Positions 1 to 9,000 of a DNA stretch of 14,115 bases are shown piece by piece; position 1 is the stretch's first letter, and every line of letters begins with the position of its first letter. The stretch spans positions 1-14,115 of the forward strand of contig JAJZJJ010000024.1 of NCBI GenBank assembly GCA_021810175.1, read 5' to 3'. The notes beneath the pieces were generated by a model that saw nothing but the letters and a program-made list of their open reading frames with translations, ran no database searches and had not been told where the DNA came from. Made by a program: the position numbers and the translations under genes. Source of the stretch: Acidobacteriota bacterium (lineage in GTDB: Bacteria > Acidobacteriota > Terriglobia > Terriglobales > Acidobacteriaceae).

Positions 1-1
1 C

Positions 2-1408
2 ATCGAATTCCTGCGCGAGGCGCAAAAATTCCAGAAGCTCGGCGGACGCATCCCCAAGGGCGTCCTGCTCGTCGGCCCTCCGGGAACCGGCAAGACCCTC
101 CTCGCCCGCGCTGTCGCCGGCGAAGCGAACGTCCCGTTCTTCTCCATCTCAGGTTCTGACTTTGTCGAAATGTTCGTCGGCGTCGGCGCAAGCCGCGTCC
201 GCGACCTCTTCGAGCAGGGCAAGAAAAACGCCCCCTGCATTATCTTCATCGACGAAATCGACGCCGTCGGCCGCCATCGTGGTGCCGGTCTCGGCGGCGG
301 GCACGACGAGCGCGAGCAGACCCTCAACCAGCTCCTCGTGGAAATGGACGGCTTCGAAGCCAACGATGGCGTCATCCTCGTCGCGGCCACCAACCGCCCG
401 GACGTCCTGGACCCCGCTCTGCTGCGCCCCGGCCGTTTTGACCGCCGCGTCGTTGTCGGCCGGCCCGATGTCCGCGGCCGCGAAGAAATCCTCCGCGTTC
501 ACGCCAAAAAAGTTCCCGTCGCTGACGATGTCGACCTCCGCGTCCTCGCCCGCGGCACACCCGGCTTCTCCGGCGCAGACCTCGCCAACATGGTCAATGA
601 GAGCGCCCTCAATGCTGCCCGCGCCAATCGGAAAGTCGTCACCATGCGTGACTTCGAAGCCGCCAAGGACAAGGTCCTCATGGGCGCCGAGCGCCGCTCC
701 ATGCTCCTTACCGACGAGGAAAAGCGCAACACCGCCTACCACGAGTCCGGCCACGCCGTCGTCGCTGCAATGCGCAAGCATGCTGACCCGCTCCACAAGG
801 TCACCATCATCCCGCGCGGCATGGCCCTCGGCCTCACCATGCAGTTGCCCGAAGAAGACAAGTACACCGTCACCAAGGACTACCTGGAGACGCAGCTTGC
901 CATCCTCATGGGCGGCCGCATCGCCGAGGAAATCTTCCTCCATCACATGACCACCGGCGCCGGCAATGACATCGAGCGCGCCACTGACCTCGCCCGCAAG
1001 ATGGTCTGCGAATACGGCATGAGCCGCCTCGGCCCGCTCACCTTCGGCAAAAAGGACGAGCAGATCTTCCTCGGCCGCGAAATCGCACAGCACCGCGACT
1101 TCTCCGAGGAAACTGCCCGCCAGATCGACGCCGAAGTCCGCAACCTTGTCGACGAAGCCTATCGCTCCGCCTACCAGATCATCAACGACCATCAGGAAAT
1201 CATGCACAAGATGGCCGCCGCACTGCTCGAGCGCGAAACCATCGACGCCGAAGAAATCCGCATGATCGTCGAGGGCAAGGAACTCCCGCCGCTCAAACCC
1301 TCCGGCGGTGGCGGCTCGGCCACCGCGGAAACCACCCCGCAGGTCCTCAAGCCCGCACCCGACCGCGGAACCGGCAACCTGCCCGAAGGCAGCCCCTCAC
1401 CGGCATAA
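2..1408 (+). CDS. ftsH: ATP-dependent zinc metalloprotease FtsH (5'-truncated by window edge)
   Basis: Membrane-anchored AAA+ protease that extracts and degrades membrane and regulatory proteins in the cytoplasm. The visible 468 residues begin just before the AAA module; the N-terminal membrane segments and periplasmic domain lie outside the window. Counting from the first visible codon, Walker A GPPGTGKT is at 25-32, Walker B IIFIDEID has its Asp/Glu at 84-85, and the arginine-finger region is [10 protein letters not shown]. The zinc-protease motif HESGH is at 247-251, and the third zinc ligand Asp is at about 323 in the [12 protein letters not shown] segment. The last 40 or so residues are Gly/Pro/Ser/Thr-rich and probably disordered, as in many FtsH proteins. 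All catalytic residues are present, so the gene appears intact apart from the window cut. A strong terminator follows, so ftsH is the last gene of its transcription unit. Identification is very secure. Confidence 0.98.
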   Translation: MEFLREAQKFQKLGGRIPKGVLLVGPPGTGKTLLARAVAGEANVPFFSISGSDFVEMFVGVGASRVRDLFEQGKKNAPCIIFIDEIDAVGRHRGAGLGGGHDEREQTLNQLLVEMDGFEANDGVILVAATNRPDVLDPALLRPGRFDRRVVVGRPDVRGREEILRVHAKKVPVADDVDLRVLARGTPGFSGADLANMVNESALNAARANRKVVTMRDFEAAKDKVLMGAERRSMLLTDEEKRNTAYHESGHAVVAAMRKHADPLHKVTIIPRGMALGLTMQLPEEDKYTVTKDYLETQLAILMGGRIAEEIFLHHMTTGAGNDIERATDLARKMVCEYGMSRLGPLTFGKKDEQIFLGREIAQHRDFSEETARQIDAEVRNLVDEAYRSAYQIINDHQEIMHKMAAALLERETIDAEEIRMIVEGKELPPLKPSGGGGSATAETTPQVLKPAPDRGTGNLPEGSPSPA

Positions 1409-1457
1409 CCACAGCGGGACGGCGCCCGAATTTCTCCATTATTGGCTCAGCACTCAG

Positions 1458-1483
1458 GGGCGGCTCACCAGCCGCCCTTTTTT
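1458..1483 (+). terminator. Intrinsic terminator after ftsH
   Basis: A perfect 8-bp GC-rich stem GGGCGGCT/AGCCGCCC with a 4-nt CACC loop is followed directly by six T residues. It lies 50 bp after the ftsH stop codon. Geometry and U-tract fit a rho-independent terminator, and it separates ftsH from the downstream permease. Confidence 0.9.
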
Positions 1484-1727
1484 CCTGCCCGCACCGCCGC
1501 TCTGCACTCATCGGCGCACCGTGAATCCGGGACGCACGCTCTTGATCATGCGGCGTTGGAACCGGTGTTCATACCGTTCGTGGCGGCATCCGGATAGCCC
1601 CGTTTGCGGCCCGGCAGTTTCTCCTCTTCGCTCAAGTCAGGAACATTCTCCCGGCCACAGTCGTATACCTACCTGCCAACATGCATCCTTACCCCGGGCA
1701 AAAATCCATATCCGAGGTGACCTCCTG
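1484..1727. other. Intergenic leader between the ftsH terminator and the ADOP permease
   Basis: About 244 bp without a supportable gene. The permease reading frame stays open through here back to position 1308, but the translated sequence is Arg/Pro/His-rich and unlike any membrane protein, so it is not considered coding. A promoter is expected between the terminator and 1714. The only box seen is a weak TATACC at 1664-1669 without a matching -35 element, so no promoter is called. Confidence 0.5.
1714..1724 (+). promoter_or_regulatory. Shine-Dalgarno site of the ADOP permease, inside a short palindrome
   Basis: GAGGTGA at 1714-1720 sits 7 nt before ATG 1728 and decides that start. The core GAGGTGACCTC is an 11-bp palindrome around a central G, so the ribosome site could pair weakly with itself. 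Confidence 0.7.
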
Positions 1728-4184
1728 ATGGGCGACTTCCGCGCCGACCTCAGATATTCCTTCCGGATGCTGATTGCCAATCCGGCATTCACCATTACCG
1801 CGATTGCCGCGCTCGCTCTGGGCATCGGCGCCAATACCGCCATCTTCACTGTGGTCAATGCGGTTCTGCTCAAGCCGCTCGATTACCCCCACCCGAACCG
1901 CATCGTGCAGTTCCTGCTCACTTCTCCACAGGGCAAGGGACCGTCTGCTTCGCCGACCAATTTCAACACCTGGAGAAGCCTCAAGGGAGTCTTCGAGGAT
2001 GTGACCGCTTACGACTTCGGGGGACCGGGCTTCAACCTTACCGGAACCGTCCCCGAACAGATTCACGGCATTCATGTCTCCCGGAATTACTTCCGCCTCT
2101 TTGGCGCGCCGGTCATGTTGGGCCACACCTTCACCAGGGCCGAAGACTCCCCCAACGGCGGGAACTATGCCGTGATCAGCTATGGGCTGTGGCAGCGCAG
2201 GTTCGGCGGCAATCCCAAAATCGTGGGCACCAGCATTTCGCTCAGCAACGTCCCCTACACCATCGTCGGCGTAATCGGAAAGTCGTTCGCCACCGACCCC
2301 AAAGCTGACATCTGGATCCCCTTTCAGATTGATCCCCACAGCACCAATCAGGGCCATTACTTCCTCGTTGCCGGCCGCCTCAAGCCGGGCATCACCCTCG
2401 CAGAGGCCAACGCTCGCTTGAAGATTGCAGCCGACCAGTTCCGCCGCCGCTATCCCAACATGATTGGTCCGAAAAACAGCTTCGCAGTCGAGCCCCTCCG
2501 CGACTCTGTGGTTGCAGGTGCCCGCCAGTCGCTGCTCGTCTTGCTGGGGGCCGTGGGTTTTGTGCTCCTCATCGCCTGCGCGAATGTCGCGAATCTCCTT
2601 CTCGTGCGCGCTACCGGGCGCCGGCGCGAGTTCGCCATCCGCGCAGCCATGGGAGCCGGCCGCATCCGCATCGTGCGCCAGCTGCTGACAGAAAGCATGG
2701 TCCTCTCCCTCGCCGGCGCCGTTCTGGGACTCATACTGGGCTACGTGGGCGTGCGTGCGCTCTTGGCCGTCAGCCCCGCGGGCTTGCCGCGCATTGGTGC
2801 GCACGGCGCCGCGGTCGGCATTGACTGGCGCGTGCTCCTCTTCACCCTGGGAATCGCGCTCCTCACCGGAGTCCTCTTTGGACTGGCTCCCGCGCTCGGC
2901 GCTTCGCGTCCTGATCTGAACAGCACCCTGAAGGAAAGCAGCAACCGCTCCGGAACCGGCTTCCGCCAAAGCAAGGTCCGCTCCCTGCTCGTGATCAGTG
3001 AGGTTGCGCTCGCGCTCGTCCTGCTCATCGGCGCGGCGCTGCTCATCCGAACCTTCCTGGCGCTGCGCAACGTCAACCCCGGATTCGATCCTCGCCATGT
3101 CCTCACGCTGCAAATGGCTCTCACCAGCGGTCACTTCAAAACCTCCGCCGCGGTCGCGCAGGTTTCACGCGACGGGCGCGAGCGGCTAGATGCCATTCCG
3201 GGTGTAGAAGCCTCGGCTATGAGTTGCGTTCTGCCCCTCGAAGGCGGCTACGGATTGCCCTTCAACGTCCTGGGCAGGCCCACGGGAAAGTCCCCATGGA
3301 CCGGGGGTGCCAGTTGGATGAGCGTATCGCCCGGCTACTTCTCCGTCTTTCATATCCCCATCCTGCAAGGCCGCGACTTCACGCAGCAGGATGACGCATC
3401 GGCTCCCGGCGTCGTCATCATCAACGAAGCCATGGCCAGACAGTACTGGCCAAAGCAGAACCCCATCGGCCAGCAGATTCTTATCGGCAAGGGCATCGGC
3501 CCTCAGTTTGTCGAGGGACCGCGGCAGATCATCGGCGTGGTCGGCAATATCCGCGGCGCGGGCCTGAATCACAAGCCGCAGCCGCAGATGATTGTTCCCC
3601 TCGCCCAGGTCACCAACGGAATGACCGCGCTCAATACCGGTATCGCTCCAATGGTATGGCTCGTTCGCACTCACGGCGATCCCCGCCAGTACATCGCCGC
3701 CGCAAAGAAGCAACTGCGGCTCGCCAGCGGCGGCTTTCCCGTCGGACGCGTTCGCCCCATGACCGAAGTAGTTTCGCAGTCCATTTCGCGTCAGGACTTC
3801 GACATGCTGCTCCTCTCGATCTTCGGAGCTGCTGCCCTCATCCTCGCCGGCATCGGTATTTACGGGCTCATGGCCTACTCCGTCCAGCAGCGCACGCAGG
3901 AGATGGGTATCCGCATGGCCCTCGGCGCTGACAGGGACCGCATCCGCAATCTGGTCGTGTGGCACGGAATGCGGCTCGCCCTCATCGGCGTGGTCGTCGG
4001 CGTGGGTGCAGCCCTGGGTCTCACCCGCTTCATCGCCAGTTTTCTCTATGGCGTGAAGGACTGGGATCCCATGGTATTCGTCTCAGTCCCGGTGATCTTG
4101 TCTCTCGTGGCCCTGCTGGCAGTCTGGATGCCGGCTACGCGGGCCTCCAGGCTCGATCCGCAACAGGCCCTGCGCGTGGAGTGA
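1728..4184 (+). CDS. ADOP-type orphan ABC transporter permease (MacB/FtsX family)
   Basis: An 818-residue inner-membrane protein. It opens with the ADOP signature DLRYSFRML, followed by a first membrane helix containing ALALGIGANTAIFTVVNAVLL. A periplasmic MacB_PCD-like domain spans about residues 40-260. The first FtsX block has helices near 268-293, 320-348 and 369-392, including the conserved ACANVANLLLVRATGRRREF stretch. A fifth helix near 418-446 begins the second half, which has another periplasmic domain. A C-terminal FtsX block has helices near 693-722, 742-772 and 784-806 and ends RASRLDPQQALRVE. This duplicated MacB_PCD-FtsX plan of about 800-900 residues is known from Acidobacteriota as the acidobacterial duplicated orphan permease. 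MacB-type permeases work mechanically in export or efflux with an ATPase, but none is encoded beside this gene, so partner and substrate are unknown. The start is chosen from the Shine-Dalgarno site and the signature at residue 5. Codon choice is less C-biased than in its neighbours. Confidence 0.93.
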   Translation: MGDFRADLRYSFRMLIANPAFTITAIAALALGIGANTAIFTVVNAVLLKPLDYPHPNRIVQFLLTSPQGKGPSASPTNFNTWRSLKGVFEDVTAYDFGGPGFNLTGTVPEQIHGIHVSRNYFRLFGAPVMLGHTFTRAEDSPNGGNYAVISYGLWQRRFGGNPKIVGTSISLSNVPYTIVGVIGKSFATDPKADIWIPFQIDPHSTNQGHYFLVAGRLKPGITLAEANARLKIAADQFRRRYPNMIGPKNSFAVEPLRDSVVAGARQSLLVLLGAVGFVLLIACANVANLLLVRATGRRREFAIRAAMGAGRIRIVRQLLTESMVLSLAGAVLGLILGYVGVRALLAVSPAGLPRIGAHGAAVGIDWRVLLFTLGIALLTGVLFGLAPALGASRPDLNSTLKESSNRSGTGFRQSKVRSLLVISEVALALVLLIGAALLIRTFLALRNVNPGFDPRHVLTLQMALTSGHFKTSAAVAQVSRDGRERLDAIPGVEASAMSCVLPLEGGYGLPFNVLGRPTGKSPWTGGASWMSVSPGYFSVFHIPILQGRDFTQQDDASAPGVVIINEAMARQYWPKQNPIGQQILIGKGIGPQFVEGPRQIIGVVGNIRGAGLNHKPQPQMIVPLAQVTNGMTALNTGIAPMVWLVRTHGDPRQYIAAAKKQLRLASGGFPVGRVRPMTEVVSQSISRQDFDMLLLSIFGAAALILAGIGIYGLMAYSVQQRTQEMGIRMALGADRDRIRNLVVWHGMRLALIGVVVGVGAALGLTRFIASFLYGVKDWDPMVFVSVPVILSLVALLAVWMPATRASRLDPQQALRVE

Positions 4185-4496
4185 TTCCCCGCCGCCTTGC
4201 ACTTGGCAACACGCCAGTGCCCAGGTGCGGCCCGCGCGCACCGGCAACCGTGCGCCAGGCCATTCCCGCCTTGCCACTCCCCGCATCGCTTCCATAAAAT
4301 CGCTTTACTTCAAGCGAACGCCTCTTTCGCTCGCCAAAATTTCACGGCCTCATCGCAACTTCGGGCCGAAAAAGGAACCCGCCCCATGCAAGCACTCCGC
4401 CGCATTCCAGCGCAAAACCCGGAAAGCCCCAACCCCTGCACGCACTATGAAGTTGACGCGACCAACAGGGAGCGGCAACCCTCGATTCGGCGGGAT
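4185..4496 (+). other. Intergenic region between permease and esterase: hairpins and putative promoter
   Basis: After the permease stop there is a GC-rich cluster of possible hairpins. One is GCACT(T)GGC/GCCAGTGC at 4199-4220 with one bulge. The next two are mutually exclusive: GGTGCG/CGCACC (4224-4229 with 4237-4242) and GCGCAC/GTGCGC (4236-4241 with 4250-4255). None has a T-tract, so a terminator is not called. A promoter candidate follows at 4271-4300. The esterase frame is open throughout, with a possible upstream start at 4386. Confidence 0.4.
4271..4300 (+). promoter_or_regulatory. Candidate sigma-70-type promoter for the carboxylesterase
   Basis: TTGCCA at 4271-4276 and TAAAAT at 4295-4300 are separated by 18 bp. 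Transcription would begin near 4307, leaving a leader of about 79 nt to ATG 4386 or 190 nt to ATG 4497. The region is AT-rich for this genome. Motif match only. Confidence 0.4.
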
Positions 4497-6050
4497 ATGC
4501 ACGGCATCCTGGGTTTTGCGCTCTCCCTTGCCTGCCTGTTCCTCACTCCCGCGCTCTGTGCTGCCCAGCCTCAATCCAAGCCCGCCTACGCGCCCACTCC
4601 CAAGGCTCGTGTCACCATCGCCCAGGGCGCCCTTGAAGGCACCGAGCCCGCACCCGGCATCTTCGCTTATCTCGGAATCCCCTTCGCTCAGCCGCCCGTC
4701 GGCAATCTCCGCTGGCGCGCCCCGCAACCGCCCAAACCCTGGCACGGCACCTTCCTCGCCGACAGCCACGGCGCGCCCTGCCCACAACTCGACGAAGGCT
4801 GGAACCACTGGGACACCCTCCACTACAGCGAAAACTGCCTCCACCTCGACGTCTGGACATCCGCCCACGCCCGCAACCTTCCCGTCATGGTCTACATCCA
4901 CGGCGGCTCCAACCTCGCCGGCGACGGCTTCTCCAGCGGTCTCCCGCTCGTCACCCACGGCGTCGTCTTCGTCACTATCGAGTACCGCCTCGACATCTTC
5001 GGCTTCTACCGCACCGCCGCTCTCGACAAAGCATCCGCCCACCACACCTCCGGCGACTACGGCCTCCTCGACCAGATTGCCGCACTCCAGTGGATCCACA
5101 ACAACATCGCCAGATTCGGCGGCAACCCCAACAAGGTCATGATCTTCGGCCAGTCCGCAGGCGCCGTTGACACTGGCCTGCTCCTCACCTCGCCGCTCGC
5201 TCGCGGCCTCTTCACTTCCGCTCTCGAAGAAAGCGGCCAGGTCCTCGGCCTCATGCCCACAGCCACCAAAAGCGAATCCGAAATCGCATGGGCGCCCGTC
5301 TCCAGGGCCCTCGGGCCCACGCTCGCCGCGCAGCGCGCCCTCACCGCCGCACAGGTTCTCGCCATCGATAAACAAGCGCCACTTCCGCCGCCCGTCACCT
5401 GGTGGGGCTATCGCGGAGCCAGCGTCAACGGCTGGGTCCTGCCCCAGATGCCCTGGCGCGTCTACCAGGCTGGCAAGGAAGATCCCGTCCCGCTCATCCT
5501 CGGCACCAACGCCCGCGAAATTGTCCCCACCGGCCAAACCTCCCGCCAGCTCGCGCACGTCATGGCAGAAACCCTCGGCTACAAAGCCGCCGCCAGGCTC
5601 GACGCCGACTATCTCAACCACCCCAGCCCGCTGCTCGGCTCACCCTCGGCCCGCTTCGCCACCGACCACGACTTCCACTGCGCCATCCGCCTGCTCGCAA
5701 ACTGGCACGCCGCCCACGGATACCCCACCTGGGTCTACCGCTTTGACCGTCCCGACCCCGGCCAGACCTCCGCCTTCCACACTTCCGAGCTTTTCTACCT
5801 CCTCAACTTCTTCCCCGGCCACGCCAAACCCACTCCGCAGGACCTCCGGATCGGCCGCGACCTCGACCTCTATTGGTCCAGCTTCGCCAAAACCGGCGTC
5901 CCCACCGGCCCTGCTGCATGGCCCCGCTATACCGCCGCGCAGCATGCTCCCTGGCTCGACATCCCGAAATCCGGCACAGATATCCATGCCGTACACGCAC
6001 CCTTCGGCGGAGAAGCCTGCGCCATCATGGACCCCTCCTACCCGAAATAA
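4497..6050 (+). CDS. Secreted type-B carboxylesterase (COesterase family)
   Basis: Serine hydrolase of the alpha/beta-hydrolase fold that cleaves carboxylic esters; the physiological substrate cannot be read from sequence. From ATG 4497 the protein is 517 residues, beginning with a signal peptide (hydrophobic core GFALSLACLFL, cleavage likely after ALCA at about residue 22), so export to the periplasm or outside is expected. Family marks are the oxyanion-hole HGG at 135-137, the SENCLHLDVW disulfide-region motif, and the nucleophile elbow GQSAGA with Ser220. The likely acid is Glu341 in GTNAREI and the likely base His428 in FHTSELF. Their spacing closely matches that of B. subtilis PnbA. Start is uncertain: ATG 4386 has a better Shine-Dalgarno (AGGA, 9 nt upstream) but would put 37 polar residues ahead of the signal peptide. 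Upstream is the ADOP permease; the 3' end faces the tricorn-like gene with a 10-bp gap. Confidence 0.93.
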   Translation: MHGILGFALSLACLFLTPALCAAQPQSKPAYAPTPKARVTIAQGALEGTEPAPGIFAYLGIPFAQPPVGNLRWRAPQPPKPWHGTFLADSHGAPCPQLDEGWNHWDTLHYSENCLHLDVWTSAHARNLPVMVYIHGGSNLAGDGFSSGLPLVTHGVVFVTIEYRLDIFGFYRTAALDKASAHHTSGDYGLLDQIAALQWIHNNIARFGGNPNKVMIFGQSAGAVDTGLLLTSPLARGLFTSALEESGQVLGLMPTATKSESEIAWAPVSRALGPTLAAQRALTAAQVLAIDKQAPLPPPVTWWGYRGASVNGWVLPQMPWRVYQAGKEDPVPLILGTNAREIVPTGQTSRQLAHVMAETLGYKAAARLDADYLNHPSPLLGSPSARFATDHDFHCAIRLLANWHAAHGYPTWVYRFDRPDPGQTSAFHTSELFYLLNFFPGHAKPTPQDLRIGRDLDLYWSSFAKTGVPTGPAAWPRYTAAQHAPWLDIPKSGTDIHAVHAPFGGEACAIMDPSYPK

Positions 6051-6074
6051 CCGCTACCGCTCACCTGGTAACGG
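6051..6074. other. Small inverted repeat at the convergent gene ends
   Basis: CCGCTACC (6051-6058) and GGTAACGG (6067-6074) form an 8-bp stem with one mismatch and an 8-nt loop. It fills the 10-bp gap between the two stop codons and enters the tricorn-like gene. There is no T-tract on either strand, so it is only a weak candidate for a shared terminator. Confidence 0.3.
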
Positions 6075-9000
6075 GCGGATAGGCCGGTTGTTCCGGAAAC
6101 GCAGGCATCCATGCCGGCCGCGGAGGCTTAACCACCGGATGCGTCTGAATCTCCTTCAGAAGCACATGCACCGCGGTTTCAATCTGGGAATCAAGGTTCT
6201 TCTGCGCCAGCAAGCCAGGATTCACGTGCACCGGGATCGACGGGATCACGCCGATATTCTCGACCACCCACTTCGAGTCGGTTCCGTACATGGCGACTTC
6301 GGAAACCACCTGCTGACCGCCGTCCAGCAGTGTAAAGGTGTTGTCGTATCCGCGCACCCCGCCCCAGGTGCGTGAACCGATGGTCGGCCCAAGGTGATAC
6401 TGCTGAAAGCGATACGCGAAAATGTCGCCATCGGAAGCCGAGCCGCCATTGATGAGCGCCGCCATGTGGCCGATATACGCATTCTGCGGGCTCACCTCAT
6501 ACGAACCATGACGGTTCGTCCAGCCTGCCACCTCCTTCTGCGTCAGCTGGTCAAACAGAATCGTGTCAATAAAGCCGCCCAGGTTCCAGCGGTCATCGAT
6601 GATCAGACCCGGCTTGTTGAGTTGGCTGTAGTACTGCCGCACAAACTCGTGCAGACCAGTCGCCTCCATGTCGTCCAGATACACATAGCCCACCTTGCCG
6701 CCGGAAAGCTTGTTCACCTCGTTCCGGTTGTTGTTAATCCAGTGCAGCAGGTGCAGCTTGCCGCTGTTGACCACCGGCTTCACCAGGATGGTCCACGGTT
6801 TGCCCGTGGGGGTGGCCGCCACACTCAGCGTGATGGTCTGCCCAAGGGTGCCCTGCAAAAGCTCGTATGGATTGGTCGGGGCGGTGAGCGGCTGGCCGTT
6901 GATCGCCAGCACGTAATCCCCCTCCTTCACCTTGAGCCCCGGCTGCGCAAGCGGCGCGTAATAGCCCGGTACGGTATTGTCCCCATGGTAGATCTGCTTC
7001 AGATAGTAGCGTCCGGCTTGGGCGTTCAATCCAAATGTCACACCCAAACCGGCCGTCGGTTGCGGAGGAGTCTTCCAGCCCATGGCGCCGCCAAAAATAT
7101 ACATATGGCTCTCGCCCAGCGAGCCGATCATATTGCCCATGATGTAGTTCAGATCTTCCCGGTCTTGGGCCAGAGGCAGCAGCGCCCGGTAATCCTTGCC
7201 GATCGTCGCCCACTTGGCCTGTATCAACTCCGGATTTACGAAGTAATCGCGCACATGGCGCCACGCTTCGTTGTAGATCTCCGTCCATTCCGCACGCGGA
7301 TCTACACGCATCTGCATGTTCGCGGTATTCAGCTTCTTGCTCTTGACCTGCGCTTTAAACGCCGAAGGACGCAGCACCCAATGGCCGTGCAGATTGTAGA
7401 GCAGCGTCGAGCCGTCTGCCGACAGTACGAAGCCTTGGTCCAACCCCGGCCCCTTAGCCAGCGTCAGCGCCTTCCGCTTCTTCAGGTTGTAGGCACGTAG
7501 TTCCGGCACCTGGCCGGGAATAGCCCCTCCCAGCACTGGCACCGGCGTGGTCGAATAGTAGACAACTCCCTTGTAGGCGGCCACCTGCGAAATGTTCGCC
7601 GCTGGCACCGGCACCTGAACCGCACGCTGGATCAGCCCCGTGAAATCGATCTTGACCGCAGGCGTCTTCGGCTTCTTGCTCTTCGCCTCTTGCTTGCCCT
7701 TGCCGGCGGTCTTCTCTTTGCTCTTGCTCGCGTCGGCCTTCTTGTCCTTGCCCTTCTGCTGCGAGCTTGCCGTCGGCTGCTGCGTCCGCGGAGCAAACGG
7801 GGAAGGAGTATCCGCCTGGAGCGTGGTCACATACAATCCATCCGGAACCACACCCGAGGCTCCGAAGTTGTAGCTCGAAAGCACAGGGTTTACGAGCCGG
7901 GCCGACACAAAAAACAGATACTTGCCGTTGTGGGAAAATGCTGGCCTGCTGTCGCTGAAATCGCCTCGGCTGATCTGGTGCAGGTCGCCGCTCTTGACGT
8001 CATAGATGAAGAGAGCGCGAAGTTGATTGGGCAAGTGCTTGGACAACGCCAGCCACTGGCTGTCCGGCGAGAACGAGATGTTCTGGAATGCGCCCACCAC
8101 CATCTGCGGATCAGAGGCGACTTCTTTCTGCGCCCCGCTCTTGGTATTCACCAGCCACAACTGCTGCTTCGAGTTCGTATAAGACAACCATTGCCCATCA
8201 GGACTCCACACCAGCGGCCCGGAAACGGTCAGTTCCCCTTCTTGTGTCAATGCGCGCGGCTTGCCGGTCCCGTCCGCCGGACGCACCATCACCTGGCTGT
8301 CCACGCCTTTGTCTTGGATATAGGCGATCCATTTCCCATTGGGGGACCAGGCCGGATCTTCGTCGTTGCTGGCCACCGTCTTGCTTAGGTCCGTGGTGTG
8401 CCCGTAATCCACCGGCACGGTAAACAATGCGCCCCGCGCGCTGAAGACCGCCAGCTTGCCATCCGGCGCCACATCGGCGCCACGAATCATCTTCGCCGCC
8501 GAATACTCATAGGGCAGCGTATGCCTGCCGCTCAGTGGCACCGTCACGGGCACGGCCTTCAGCTTGCCTGTCGCAAACGAATACACATACAGCTTACCGC
8601 CGTCCGAAATCGCAATGCCCGTATTCCCTGCGCTCGGCCAGTCCACATCGTAAACAGGGAAATGCGTCACCTGTTGCATCGCACCCGTCTTCAGATCCCT
8701 CACCCACAGGTTCAGCACGCCTTTCGGACCACGGTCTGAAGCAAAATACAGCTTGTCACCCACCCACATCGGGAACGTGTCTTCGCCTTTCCAGTGGGTC
8801 AACTGCGTGCTGGCGCCGGTCGCCAGATCATAGGTGTAGATTTGGCCCGCCTGCCCGCCGTAATAGTGCTTGCGGTGGAAGGGCCGCAGGATGCGCGACA
8901 ACTTGTTGTACGCAACCTCCGTGCCGCCGCCATTAAACGACAACGGACCAGTCCACGGCATCGGCAATACCGTGGGAAATCCCCCGGCCACCGGCACCTC

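Noticed and set aside
149..1207. Long minus-strand open frame of 352 codons opposite ftsH
   Set aside because: It is the complement of a strongly conserved AAA/peptidase gene. Its Val/Ala/Gly/Asp/Glu-rich translation is what C-ending codons give on the reverse strand.
1308..1727. N-terminal extension of the permease back into ftsH
   Set aside because: It would overlap ftsH and cross the terminator; the translated part is not membrane-like, and the family signature begins at residue 5 from ATG 1728.
1689..3134. Minus-strand open frame of 481 codons opposite the permease
   Set aside because: The translation is hydrophilic, low in complexity and without motifs, while the plus strand carries a full ADOP protein; high GC lengthens antisense frames.
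4350..5621. Minus-strand open frame of 423 codons opposite the esterase
   Set aside because: Shadow of a gene with intact catalytic residues; the translation is Gly/Val/Glu-rich with no recognisable domain.
5167..6375. Plus-strand open frame of 402 codons overlapping the esterase and tricorn-like genes
   Set aside because: Frame-shifted reading of the esterase giving Ser/Pro/Thr-rich protein; it crosses a convergent junction and shows no domain.
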